Of a stretch of 64,000 nucleotides of DNA, positions 17,611 to 26,962 are shown in pieces (the stretch's first letter is position 1; each line of letters begins with the position of its first letter). Made by a program: the position numbers and the translations under genes. The notes below the pieces were generated by a model. The model was not told the origin of the DNA. It saw only the letters and a list, made by a program, of their open reading frames with translations, and did not search any database. Origin of the DNA: an uncultured Bacilli bacterium (GTDB lineage: Bacteria > Bacillota_I > Bacilli_A > RF39 > UBA660); NCBI GenBank assembly GCA_947629655.1, contig CANREL010000003.1:1-64000 (forward strand). The letters are read 5' to 3'.

Positions 17611-17966
17611 ATGAATAATTTTATGATAAGTTTTATTATTACCTTTATTGCAGGTATTTCTACTTTAATTGGGGGATTCATTCCCTTTTTGAAAGTGCAT
17701 AATGAGGAAAGAATCATAGTCTCGTCACTGGCTTTTGCGGCGGGAATTATGGTCTCTATTTCCATACTGGATTTATTGCCGTCATCGTTTGATTATCTCA
17801 TATCTACTCATGGATTTTGGCTAGGAATATTTTTAATAATAGTTTCATTAGTTTTAGGAATTTTGACTTTTTCATGTTTAGATAGAATTCTTTCAAATGA
17901 TGTTGACAACTTATATCGCGTTGGTGTTTTTTCAATGATTGCGATTATTATACACAATATACCAGA
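17611..17966 (+). pseudogene. zupT: 5' part of ZIP metal transporter gene, split by a mobile element
   Basis: Codes for the first 118 residues of a ZIP-family (zinc/divalent metal) importer: TLIGGFIPF at helix 1, then VSSLAFAAGIMVSISILDLLPSS, ending inside the first HNIPEG metal-binding motif (IIIHNIPE). The reading frame then runs into element DNA and stops at 18048. The missing 3' part lies at 26946-27336. Joining 17966 to 26946 restores HNIPEGIITF in frame, 249 codons including the stop. Confidence 0.88.
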
Positions 17967-17989
17967 AGATTGCATTTGTCATGTAACAT
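17949..17989. other. attL (left junction)
   Basis: Host sequence up to the shared CAGA (17963-17966) is followed by element sequence with GATTG and the arm ATGTAACAT (17981-17989). Central dinucleotide GA is at 17965-17966. Confidence 0.8.
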
Positions 17990-18093
17990 ATGAGATAAAG
18001 GCAATTTTTTCTTATTGTTATAAAAAGTGTATTGTTAAAACATTTTAATATAATTATATCTGAAAAATATTTTGTTTTTTTTCTTTTTATTGT

Positions 18094-18099
18094 ATAATA
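18094..18099 (+). promoter_or_regulatory. Possible -10 box of the protease gene
   Basis: TATAAT in the context TTGTATAATAGG, about 45 bases before the start codon. The upstream T-rich tract gives no convincing -35, so the promoter may be weak or need help. Confidence 0.4.
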
Positions 18100-18144
18100 G
18101 GCGACAAATATGTAGGGGTACATATGATGCGATGGGGGTTATTT

Positions 18145-21100
18145 ATGAGAGACAAGTTTAAATATTTTTTATTGTTAATTTTAGTTTTGGCATTAATGCC
18201 ATTTGATGTATTCGCTGACGGTGAAAACATCATTTCTTTGGAAGCCGATAAAAATACTTTAATAGTCGGTGATGAAATAACGATTGAAGCCAATTTAAAG
18301 ACGGATTCTAAGTTATATGCTTTGACAGCTACTTTGAGTTATGATACTTCTGTTTTTGAAATTATAGATGGTAAAAGTATCAAGACGACTTCCGAGTGGT
18401 CTGATGTAATTTATAACAGTGCGAATAACAAATTTGGTTTGATTAATAAATCAGGGGAAATTTCTAGTAATTTATTGACTATCAAATTAAAGGTAAAAGA
18501 TAGTGCAAGTGTTGGTAAGACATCTATTACTTTGAGTAATGTCTCAGGAAGTGATGCGAATCATAAAATCGATTTTGATACTACTTCAATTGAGGTTTTA
18601 ATAACTAGAGATGCTAGTAAAAACGAAGTTTTGCCAAGTAGTAAAGAACAAGTTAGGGAAGATAAAGAAATCATCATTGAAGCGGCAAAAAGTCGTCCTT
18701 TTGTTGTTGGTGTAGCTACTATCATTGGTGGTTTAGTAGTAATATGTATCGTAATCAATTTGTTAAATAAGAATAATAAAAAAGAGTTAACTATTGCAAT
18801 CGGTTGTGCTATTGTCATTTTAAGTATTATTTTAATGGCATTATTCATAGTTAGTAGAAATAGTGAAGACGTCAATGACGATGGTAAAGTTGATTATGGT
18901 GATGCTTCTGAAATAATTAAATATCTCATCGATTTAAAAGGGACTTTAGAAGAAGAAAGTGATGATAAAAATACAACAAGTAATAATCGTGTTCCCAGTT
19001 ATAAATATGATGTCAATAACGATGGTTATGTCGATATTCAAGATGCAGCTAGTAGTACGCAATCGGCAACTAATAGAAATTATAAAGTAACACTAGGAGA
19101 AATTGGTAAAGATAATTACTATTATGGAAAAGATCAAGACATCACTTTAGAGTTTGCGGCATTAGTTCAACCTAGTGCTAAAATTGAAAAATTTATTATT
19201 GATGGTGTTGAGTATCCAGCTATTGAAACTGATTCTTCATACATAGTTAAATTGAAAACTCCTCATGTATCTGGTGTCCATAATTATGAAGTTACAGGTG
19301 TTATTTTAGATAATAATCGTCAAATAAAAACTTATTTAAAAACCCCAATTGAAGTTCTTAAAGATAAACCATCTATTAAGCACTTTGAAGTAGTTGAGGG
19401 TGAAGAAAAAGATGCTATTAATTTTGAAGTACAAGATGTTGATAAAGCCTTTATGAATGGTAATATAACTATTTTTGATGAAGAAGGAGAGATAGCTTTA
19501 TCAAAATCTATAACTAATGGTAAAAATAGTATTGAATATCAATTTAAGAAAGATAAAAAATATGCTGTTATCATGGTATCATCATATGATTTAGATTCTG
19601 ATTTATTGAATGAAATTACTGGTGAAATGAATGAGATTACAAATGAAAATTTATTATCAACAGAAGTGATGATTGCTAGTAAATATGATTTTAAGATAGA
19701 AAATATTTATATCACGAAAGAATTGAAAAAGGGAGAAAGTCCATATATAAGTTTCAATAGTACTAATTCGACGGAATTTAAAATAGCTGCTATTGAATTA
19801 GAAGATGGAACAGAATATGAAATTATGTCTTATGATGAAAAGACTAATTTGTATGTCGTTAAACTACCAGAAGAAAATAGACCAGGGGATTATGAAATTA
19901 AAATTTCGAAAGTCGTTTTAGAGTCTGGTAAAGTCTTTAATAATGGTGTTGATTTTGAAGAAGAACCTTTACAGTATGTCGTATTAAAAGATTTACCAGT
20001 TATAAGTATTGAAAGTATTAGTGATGAATCTAAAGATAAAAATATCAAGGCTTTGATCAAAGTAACAGATGTAGATAAAGCTTTAAAAAGAATAGTTGTT
20101 AAACTTACGGATACTAAGAATGTTTTAGAGACAAAAGAAATTCCTATTAATGATGTAAAAGATAACAATGAAGTTACTTTCTCTTATGCTGATTACACTA
20201 ATATGAAATATTCAGTTATCGTATATGCAGATTATGATTTAGCTTCAAAAGATTATTCACAAGTTGAAAAAGAAATGGCTAAAAAGGATATTACGATATC
20301 ACCTGATATCTATGTAAGTGCTTTAAATTTTGGAAAAGTGGAATACAAATATCCTGAAAAGGGTCAAATAGTTTATTTAAAATATACTATTGTCGTACCA
20401 ACTGATTATGGTAAACCTGTTGGTAATATGGTAACGGGTATAACTATTAATGGTTTAAATTATACTTCTAAGCGAACTAGTTCTAATGGTTCAGTAGCAC
20501 AGTATGATGTATCTTTTAAAGTACCTAGTGAAGCGGGAGTTTATAAGATTGAGACTAACAGAATCATGTTCATTGATGGAAGCTATGTCGATGTCAATGA
20601 TGTCAGCATTCAAATGGATGTATTGAAAGACAAACCAGTTATTGATAATTTTAAAGTTGAAAGCGAAGATTATGTCAATGGTGCAGTAACATTTAGTTTT
20701 GATGTCAATGAAGATGGTAAAGACGAATTCAAAAGTGGTCAATTACTCGTTGATGAACAACGTCCAGAAATTAATGCTGGTCACAATGAAGTAGTAGTTG
20801 AAGGTATTACTAAGGACAAATTATTAGATGTAAAAATTCAAGGTAATTATGACCGTGATACTGATGAGTTAGAAGTTGGTAAAAACTACTTAATCGGTCA
20901 AGAATTGTTCTCTACTACTTATGGTTTATATGATGAAACTAAATATGAAAATGCGTCTATTACAGATTTTAAAGCAATTAGTAAGAAGAATAATATCTAT
21001 TTCGAAAAGAATGAACAAATTAATTTGAATTTTAAATTTAGTGGATTACCTAGTGATGTCAATTTTGATGTCGATAGAATAATCATCAATACTAAAGAGT

Positions 21101-24100
21101 ACAAAGTAAATAAAACTGGTGATACTTATAGTACGATTATTGATGGATATAGTAATATCGGTATAAAGAATATTCAAATATCTGAAATTATTTTAACTAG
21201 TGGTAAGAAAATAAGTTTAAAGAATCCTGCTAATGCAGATATTGATATCTTGAAAGACATACCAGAATTTGGTAACTTTGAATATGATGTAAGTGCTGAA
21301 GACATAACGATAAAGATGTCTGAAAAAGATAGTGAACATGCACTTGTCAATAATCTCATCGTCAAAGTATTTGATGAAGATAATAATCAAATTGGTCAAG
21401 ACTATACATATAATGGAAAATCTATTACTATTCCAAGACAAAAGGGATTGTTGAGATATTATGTCAAAGTTTATGCTACATATAATCTTGATAGTAAAGA
21501 TGATAACAATAATCGATATATTAATGTATTAGTGTTAAATGAAACTATTTCACTAGTAGATAATCGTATTGAGATGAAAGATATTACAGATATCGTTCTA
21601 TATCGAAATAGTGATGGTAATAGTGCTATCATTAGTAATGTCTCAAGAAAAGAATTAGAAAGTAATTTGAAAGACTATTTCGTTAAAATTTCTATGAGTA
21701 GTATGCCTGATGTGTATGTCAATATTAAGAGAGTTGAAGTAAGAGATGGACATTTATTATTAGTATTAGATTATAATGGTGCTGTTTCTGAAAATGGTAA
21801 AGATGTTGATGAATTGATTGTTGATTATGGTAAGATTGAAGGAAATGAAGCAATCAATGATTCAAGACCTGATACTTTTGCTTCACTTGTTGAAAAGATT
21901 AAACAAAATCCAGAAGGAAACTTTACACTTGATCACGATTTAGATGCGACTGGTTATACAGTTGATGGTAACTTCATCATCGATGTGACATTCAAAGGTA
22001 CGATTAATGGTAATGGTCACACTATTAAGAATTTGAATGTTGGTCTATTCCAAAGAGTAGAAAATGCAACGATTAAAGATTTAAAATTTGTCAATGTAAA
22101 ATTGAAAGGTAGCAGTACGGGATTAATTGCTGGAACGGCATCTAATTCAAATATTAGCGGTATTCTAATTGACTCTTTTGAAAAGAGAGGAGGAGTAGAT
22201 GGTTCTGGTGTATTAGTTGGAAGAGCTGAAAATAAAACGCAAATTTCCCAATCACGCGTTACTAATTTACAATTGTATAATGGTACTTATAATCAAGTTA
22301 TTGGTGGTATTGTTGGACGTTTGAACAATTCAGTTGTAAGCGATTGTTACGTAATTGGAACAATGGATGCTGGATGGCATTTCATTGGTGGTATAGCTGG
22401 ATATTCTGAAAATGGTTCTAAAATTGAAAACTGTTATACAAAAGTAAAAATGGGATTCTCTTTTGAGGATAATAATAATGGTGGTATAACTGGTACTGGT
22501 GGTACAAAACTTATAAATAATGTAAGTCTTAGCACTAGTAATTATGGTTATGCAATTGCTCCGGGAACACCAGCGAGTGATAGTACTGGAAATTATCAAT
22601 TAGAAGAGAGTAATCTAATTAAGAATGAAGGGGATGCCTTCAAAACAATTAAAGAGTCTGAAGTAGCTAAAGAAATATTTAAGAATGCTAAATTCGATGA
22701 AAAGATTTGGGTTTTAGATAATGTTAGTTATGAGTATCCTCCAGTCTTTAAGATAGATGCTACGACTATTCCTAATAGTGATCGAATTAAAGAAAATGAA
22801 AACTATACGGAAAACAAAGATATTTTATATAAGAATTTGTATTTATTAACACCTTTCTACGATAGTGAAATAGTCGTTAAAAATGGTGCTAAGATAGCTG
22901 AAGATAATATTTTAAATACGCAAGAAATAGCTCATATAATTCCTATTGATAAAGATGGTCACTTAGTAACATATCTAACTGATAAAGATTATAAGAAAAT
23001 AGCTAAAATTAAAGTAGTATTTAAAAATGATTATGTCAAAGACTATGATGTAGTATTTGATAAATTAAATGGTTCAGTTGTCGGATATAGAATTAGTGGA
23101 TTAAAAATCGATTATACGTTTAATCATTATTTAGTCGATGAAGATTCAACTCTAGTTAAAAATCTAGTAGATTATTTATCTAAACTTGATTATACAAATG
23201 ATTTAGATCCTTTAACGACTGCAAGTGATAGTAGATTGTATCGTGATCATTATAACGAAGTTACGAAAAAAGAATTAAAAGAATTTGTTTTGAAATATTT
23301 ATCTAATAGTAATCAAGTCATTGTCGGTGAAGGACAGATAAGTAAACACATCGAAAAAGATTTAAAAGAAAATGATAAGTTAAAGAAAGTATTATATGTA
23401 TATAATTATTTCAGACGTTGGTATAGTGTTGATATCAATGGTGTAATGTTGAATGATTTCACTTTATTCAATACGACGGGATTTAATGAAATATTGAATC
23501 CTGATGATATAACTTTAAATTTCTTTGCTTATGAACCTAATTTCAATACAGATCAAACTAATAACACATATAATAGAATTTTTAAACAATATACGAATAT
23601 TAATGATGTCACATATTATATTGAGTATTTAGTAAAGATATTGACTAATAATAGTATGACTACTGATAAGTGGTTCTCTAATACATTTAAAGGATATCTA
23701 TTAGAGATAAGTATTGATGATAGACCAGATATAACTTATACAGCATGGTCACATATTAGAGGTACATGGCAAAATTATGCTTTAGTCATTTTAACACTTC
23801 CAAAAGATTCTACTTATATTCTTTCTAGTCCAACGCAATTCTTAATTGGATCTGAGAGAACTTATATAGCTAAACCTTATACTGAAGAGGGAAGAAATGA
23901 ACTAGATAAGATGATTAGAGAATATGCGGTTAAAGTAAAAACATATTACACTACAGCGGCAAGTATCATAGAAGATGCTAAATATTTCAACGCCATTCAC
24001 AATGTTCAGATCGATCACAGATTTACTAAAGATGAAAATGGAGTTAGTGATTATCAAAGTCCATATGTAACTGAAGAAGGATTCCATAAAAACTTCTCTG

Positions 24101-25269
24101 AGCCACTAGGACAATTTACTAATGATAATGGAACAGCAGCTGGAGCTAATGGTTCACAAGTAAAATATGTTGCATATTCAGCTTTGACAGCGTATGGAAC
24201 TTGGTCACATGAAAGTGCTCATAATCAAGATGCGAGATTGTTCTTATTGAACAATGGACGTCGTTGGGATGCTGGTGGTGAAGACTACGCTGATGGTAAT
24301 TTGTCACAGAGATGGTCTAGTGGTGAAATAAGTATGAATATAAGTATTGAATATGACGATTCTTATAAAAATAGTATTTCTACTAACTTGAGTCCAAGTC
24401 GAATTAATTCACCAGCTAAAATTAAAGATTTCTATAGTAAAGTATTTGATACATATTACATTTTGGATTACTTAGAAGCTCAAGCCTTTGTTCAATTAAC
24501 ACCAGAAGAACAATCAGTTCTAGCATTTAAGATATCTTATCGCAATATCAATGACGCTAATGAATCACAACGTTATAAGACGACACAATATACAAGAATT
24601 GATGCTAGTGAATATGCTAAGATGAACTTGAAGGGTAAAGGATTAGGAATTTATGCTGTCGAAAGTTTATATGATAACATGATTACGGTATATCCTGGTA
24701 TGCCAAAGACTGGTAATTATTATGGCGATAATAAATATGGAGCTGAAAAGTTACAAAAGACTCGTTGGTATGCACCATATAATGATAATGGTCGACCTGA
24801 TTCTTACAGTTTAAAATTGTTTGCTTATGAAATGTTAGGATATAAGGGTTATGTTGATGGTTATGTTGAATACTATAGTAATATTCATGCAGATGCTAAT
24901 GGTAAGAAAACAGACTTGATGGCTCTTAGAAGAATAACAGGAAATAATAATATGACATTTAGACAATATCGTTTAGACAGATTCAAACAAGCTGAAAGTA
25001 AACTTGCTAATGTCAAATTTATCGATGCTAATGAATTTGTTAAAAATATGTATTTGGCCTTTAAACAAGATGCTAAAAATATTATGGAAGCTGAAAAATC
25101 TGGTAATAATAACAGTATTAATAATGCTGCTCAATTACCAAATAGTTCTAAAGTTAAAATGGATGCTTATTATGCATTGAAGAATGGAACTGATGATTTT
25201 AGAGATGACATATATTCTGCTAGTGCCTTACGTCAAGTACACAGTTTTGAAATAACGACAAATAATTAA
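18145..25269 (+). CDS. Giant M26-family zinc metalloprotease with cohesin-like and dockerin domains
   Basis: A 2374-residue surface protein. Order: signal peptide (1-24, ending DVFA-DG), cohesin-like domain (about 28-155), two membrane helices (about 185-207 and 214-236), dockerin with two calcium loops (DVNDDGKVDYGD about 242, DVNNDGYVDIQD about 289), four repeats of about 210 residues with VLKDKP-like boundaries (near 404, 613, 826, 1035), a GLUG-type beta-helix (about 1253-1450), then the M26 catalytic region. The zinc site is HESAH (2022-2026) with Glu2046 twenty residues later, the spacing recalled for streptococcal IgA1 protease/ZmpB. YKNLYLLTPFYDSE and the following block also match M26. 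ATG 18145 gives a clean signal peptide; 18124 is possible. Likely substrate: a host glycoprotein, unproven. Confidence 0.88.
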   Translation: MRDKFKYFLLLILVLALMPFDVFADGENIISLEADKNTLIVGDEITIEANLKTDSKLYALTATLSYDTSVFEIIDGKSIKTTSEWSDVIYNSANNKFGLINKSGEISSNLLTIKLKVKDSASVGKTSITLSNVSGSDANHKIDFDTTSIEVLITRDASKNEVLPSSKEQVREDKEIIIEAAKSRPFVVGVATIIGGLVVICIVINLLNKNNKKELTIAIGCAIVILSIILMALFIVSRNSEDVNDDGKVDYGDASEIIKYLIDLKGTLEEESDDKNTTSNNRVPSYKYDVNNDGYVDIQDAASSTQSATNRNYKVTLGEIGKDNYYYGKDQDITLEFAALVQPSAKIEKFIIDGVEYPAIETDSSYIVKLKTPHVSGVHNYEVTGVILDNNRQIKTYLKTPIEVLKDKPSIKHFEVVEGEEKDAINFEVQDVDKAFMNGNITIFDEEGEIALSKSITNGKNSIEYQFKKDKKYAVIMVSSYDLDSDLLNEITGEMNEITNENLLSTEVMIASKYDFKIENIYITKELKKGESPYISFNSTNSTEFKIAAIELEDGTEYEIMSYDEKTNLYVVKLPEENRPGDYEIKISKVVLESGKVFNNGVDFEEEPLQYVVLKDLPVISIESISDESKDKNIKALIKVTDVDKALKRIVVKLTDTKNVLETKEIPINDVKDNNEVTFSYADYTNMKYSVIVYADYDLASKDYSQVEKEMAKKDITISPDIYVSALNFGKVEYKYPEKGQIVYLKYTIVVPTDYGKPVGNMVTGITINGLNYTSKRTSSNGSVAQYDVSFKVPSEAGVYKIETNRIMFIDGSYVDVNDVSIQMDVLKDKPVIDNFKVESEDYVNGAVTFSFDVNEDGKDEFKSGQLLVDEQRPEINAGHNEVVVEGITKDKLLDVKIQGNYDRDTDELEVGKNYLIGQELFSTTYGLYDETKYENASITDFKAISKKNNIYFEKNEQINLNFKFSGLPSDVNFDVDRIIINTKEYKVNKTGDTYSTIIDGYSNIGIKNIQISEIILTSGKKISLKNPANADIDILKDIPEFGNFEYDVSAEDITIKMSEKDSEHALVNNLIVKVFDEDNNQIGQDYTYNGKSITIPRQKGLLRYYVKVYATYNLDSKDDNNNRYINVLVLNETISLVDNRIEMKDITDIVLYRNSDGNSAIISNVSRKELESNLKDYFVKISMSSMPDVYVNIKRVEVRDGHLLLVLDYNGAVSENGKDVDELIVDYGKIEGNEAINDSRPDTFASLVEKIKQNPEGNFTLDHDLDATGYTVDGNFIIDVTFKGTINGNGHTIKNLNVGLFQRVENATIKDLKFVNVKLKGSSTGLIAGTASNSNISGILIDSFEKRGGVDGSGVLVGRAENKTQISQSRVTNLQLYNGTYNQVIGGIVGRLNNSVVSDCYVIGTMDAGWHFIGGIAGYSENGSKIENCYTKVKMGFSFEDNNNGGITGTGGTKLINNVSLSTSNYGYAIAPGTPASDSTGNYQLEESNLIKNEGDAFKTIKESEVAKEIFKNAKFDEKIWVLDNVSYEYPPVFKIDATTIPNSDRIKENENYTENKDILYKNLYLLTPFYDSEIVVKNGAKIAEDNILNTQEIAHIIPIDKDGHLVTYLTDKDYKKIAKIKVVFKNDYVKDYDVVFDKLNGSVVGYRISGLKIDYTFNHYLVDEDSTLVKNLVDYLSKLDYTNDLDPLTTASDSRLYRDHYNEVTKKELKEFVLKYLSNSNQVIVGEGQISKHIEKDLKENDKLKKVLYVYNYFRRWYSVDINGVMLNDFTLFNTTGFNEILNPDDITLNFFAYEPNFNTDQTNNTYNRIFKQYTNINDVTYYIEYLVKILTNNSMTTDKWFSNTFKGYLLEISIDDRPDITYTAWSHIRGTWQNYALVILTLPKDSTYILSSPTQFLIGSERTYIAKPYTEEGRNELDKMIREYAVKVKTYYTTAASIIEDAKYFNAIHNVQIDHRFTKDENGVSDYQSPYVTEEGFHKNFSEPLGQFTNDNGTAAGANGSQVKYVAYSALTAYGTWSHESAHNQDARLFLLNNGRRWDAGGEDYADGNLSQRWSSGEISMNISIEYDDSYKNSISTNLSPSRINSPAKIKDFYSKVFDTYYILDYLEAQAFVQLTPEEQSVLAFKISYRNINDANESQRYKTTQYTRIDASEYAKMNLKGKGLGIYAVESLYDNMITVYPGMPKTGNYYGDNKYGAEKLQKTRWYAPYNDNGRPDSYSLKLFAYEMLGYKGYVDGYVEYYSNIHADANGKKTDLMALRRITGNNNMTFRQYRLDRFKQAESKLANVKFIDANEFVKNMYLAFKQDAKNIMEAEKSGNNNSINNAAQLPNSSKVKMDAYYALKNGTDDFRDDIYSASALRQVHSFEITTNN

Positions 25270-25270
25270 A

Positions 25271-25302
25271 GAAAGAAACTAGAATAATCTAGTTTCTTTT
25301 TT
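25271..25302 (+). terminator. Terminator after the protease gene
   Basis: Stem GAAACTAGA with TCTAGTTTC, 4-base loop, then a T-run. Confidence 0.85.
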
Positions 25303-25325
25303 CATAGTCTTTTATGGGTGAAAAG

Positions 25326-25436
25326 ATGGTAAAAAAACTCGAGTTTAATAATTATTATGATGAAGATGGAGAAGAGTTAGAAAAGATATTTATCGATATT
25401 TTAACAGGTGTGATCAATGGTGATGAATTTGAGTGA
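25326..25436 (+). CDS. Small acidic ORF overlapping the recombinase
   Basis: A 36-residue reading frame (MVKKLEFNNYY... ending GDEFE), extendable to ATG 25314. It is strongly acidic and overlaps the recombinase start by 20 bases in another frame. Small conserved ORFs just before serine recombinases are common on such elements and can couple translation or act as directionality factors; no family is recognised here. It could also be chance. Confidence 0.4.
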   Translation: MVKKLEFNNYYDEDGEELEKIFIDILTGVINGDEFE

Positions 25437-26913
25437 TAGAGTAGCGATATACATAAGATTGTCAAAAGAAGATGATAATTTTGGAGAGAGTGAAAGTATT
25501 CAAAATCAAAGACTTTTATTGACTAAATATGTTCAAGAACAAGGTTTTTCTTTAGTCGATATTTATATTGATGATGGTTATACGGGGACCAATTTTGATC
25601 GTCCAGCTTTTAAGAGAATGCTTAAAGATATTGAACTCGGAAAGATAAATGTCGTCGTAACTAAAGATTTGTCCAGATTATCAAGAGATTATATTGGTAC
25701 TGGTGAATATGTTGAAAAATGGTTTCCAGCTCATGGAGTTAGGTATATTGCTTTAACGGATGCGATTGATACGGCGATTGATTCTGCGAATAATGACATC
25801 GCGCCATTTAAAGCGATATTGAATGATATGTATGCGAAAGATTTATCAAAAAAGATAAGAACAGCTTTAAAAACGATGCAGATGGAAGGCAAGTGGGTTG
25901 GTGGTTGTCCACCTTTGGGGTATGAGGTTGATAGTAATGATAAGAACCATTTAGTAATCAATGAAAGAGAAAGTGAAATTGTTAAAAGAATATTTGATCT
26001 ATTCATAAATGGTAATAAAATTAATCAAATTAAAAATATTTTAAATAATGAAAGAGTTCCTACTTTTTACATGATGCGAAATAGAGAAAATGGTAAAAGA
26101 AATATTTATGGTTGTTGGTCGAGTACGACTATCAAGAAAATTTTACAAAATAGACTATATACGGGTGACATGGTTCAAAATAGAAGGAGTAGAGTTAGTT
26201 ATAAATATCGAAAGATTATTTGTAATCCACGTGAACAATGGATCATAAAAGAAAATACGCATGAAGCTATAATCAATCGTAAAACTTTTATTAAGGTTCA
26301 AGAATTGTTACCAAAACAGAGACAGAAAAGTGATAAAAAAGACATATTTTTATTAGATGGACTTTTAAAGTGTGCGGATTGTGGTAATAATATCGGTATC
26401 AAAGCAAGAAGAGCAAATGGGAAAGCAACGACTGTTTGTAATTATTATCGTCAACATAGAAGTGATGAGACTTTGTGTACGAGTCATGGATTTGATTATG
26501 ATACGATAGAAAAGGGTGTTTTAGAAACAATAAAAAGAGAATTGTTAATGTTGAATTTCGATGAAGTTATGGATAAAGTTAATACTAATTATGATATGAA
26601 TGATAATATTAAAAAGTTGGAAAGAGAAATAACTGATATAAAGATAAATATTGATAATATGTATATTGATAAAATATCGAATAAGATTAGTGAAGAGATG
26701 TATGACAGAATATATGTTAAATTATCTAGTGATATTTTAAATAAGGAGAGAAAGATTGATTCTATTAAAAAGAAAAATAAGTGTGATATAGAAATTCTAA
26801 ATAATTATAAACTTGATAGAAAGGCATTATTAAAGTTAGTCAAATACATAGCGATTCATCATGATGGAAATATTGATGTTCATTTCAACTTTAAGAAGTT
26901 GAATATTATTTAG
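25417..26913 (+). CDS. Large serine recombinase (integrase)
   Basis: A 498-residue site-specific recombinase, presumed to integrate and excise the element. The catalytic domain (about 8-150) has YIRLSKEDD with the nucleophile Ser, then ESIQNQR, DDGYTGTNFDRPAF and TKDLSRLSRDY. It is followed by a recombinase domain (GGCPPLGYEV, RLYTGDMVQNRR) and a zinc ribbon (CADCGNN...C...C). A coiled coil (about 395-455) and a C-terminal basic part follow. Length and order match TndX/CcrB-like proteins. The gene ends next to the right attachment site. AGGTG lies 6 bases before ATG 25417. Confidence 0.95.
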   Translation: MVMNLSDRVAIYIRLSKEDDNFGESESIQNQRLLLTKYVQEQGFSLVDIYIDDGYTGTNFDRPAFKRMLKDIELGKINVVVTKDLSRLSRDYIGTGEYVEKWFPAHGVRYIALTDAIDTAIDSANNDIAPFKAILNDMYAKDLSKKIRTALKTMQMEGKWVGGCPPLGYEVDSNDKNHLVINERESEIVKRIFDLFINGNKINQIKNILNNERVPTFYMMRNRENGKRNIYGCWSSTTIKKILQNRLYTGDMVQNRRSRVSYKYRKIICNPREQWIIKENTHEAIINRKTFIKVQELLPKQRQKSDKKDIFLLDGLLKCADCGNNIGIKARRANGKATTVCNYYRQHRSDETLCTSHGFDYDTIEKGVLETIKRELLMLNFDEVMDKVNTNYDMNDNIKKLEREITDIKINIDNMYIDKISNKISEEMYDRIYVKLSSDILNKERKIDSIKKKNKCDIEILNNYKLDRKALLKLVKYIAIHHDGNIDVHFNFKKLNII

Positions 26914-26920
26914 ATAGTCC

Positions 26921-26962
26921 ATGTTACATAGAGAAGACAATCAGAGGGGATTATCACATTTA
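26921..26962. other. attR (right junction)
   Basis: Element arm ATGTTACAT (26921-26929), inner CAATC, shared CAGA (26942-26945, GA at 26944-26945), then host ZIP coding sequence beginning GGGGATTATC. Confidence 0.8.

Larger units (their letters stand above)
17965..26944 (+). mobile_element. Serine-recombinase element carrying an M26 metalloprotease
   Basis: An insertion of about 8.98 kb within the ZIP transporter gene. Both junctions share CAGA (17963-17966 and 26942-26945). The cargo is only three reading frames: the giant protease, a 36-residue ORF and a large serine recombinase ending 29 bases from the right crossover. Joining the two inner ends gives a symmetric attP: 9-base inverted arms (ATGTTACAT, ATGTAACAT) each 14 bases from a central GA, plus inner CAATC/GATTG repeats. 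No conjugation or replication genes are present, so it is a site-specific mobilisable or passive element. Confidence 0.88.

Noticed and set aside
17967..18048. Native C-terminus for a short ZIP protein
   Set aside because: The residues after HNIPE are encoded by element DNA, including the attachment arm, and do not resemble ZIP proteins.
18087..25000. Several minus-strand frames within the protease gene
   Set aside because: All overlap a single long, domain-rich plus-strand gene and show no family features.
18145..25269. M60/enhancin-type mucinase
   Set aside because: The HExxH with Glu at +20, GLUG beta-helix and flanking blocks fit M26 better than M60.
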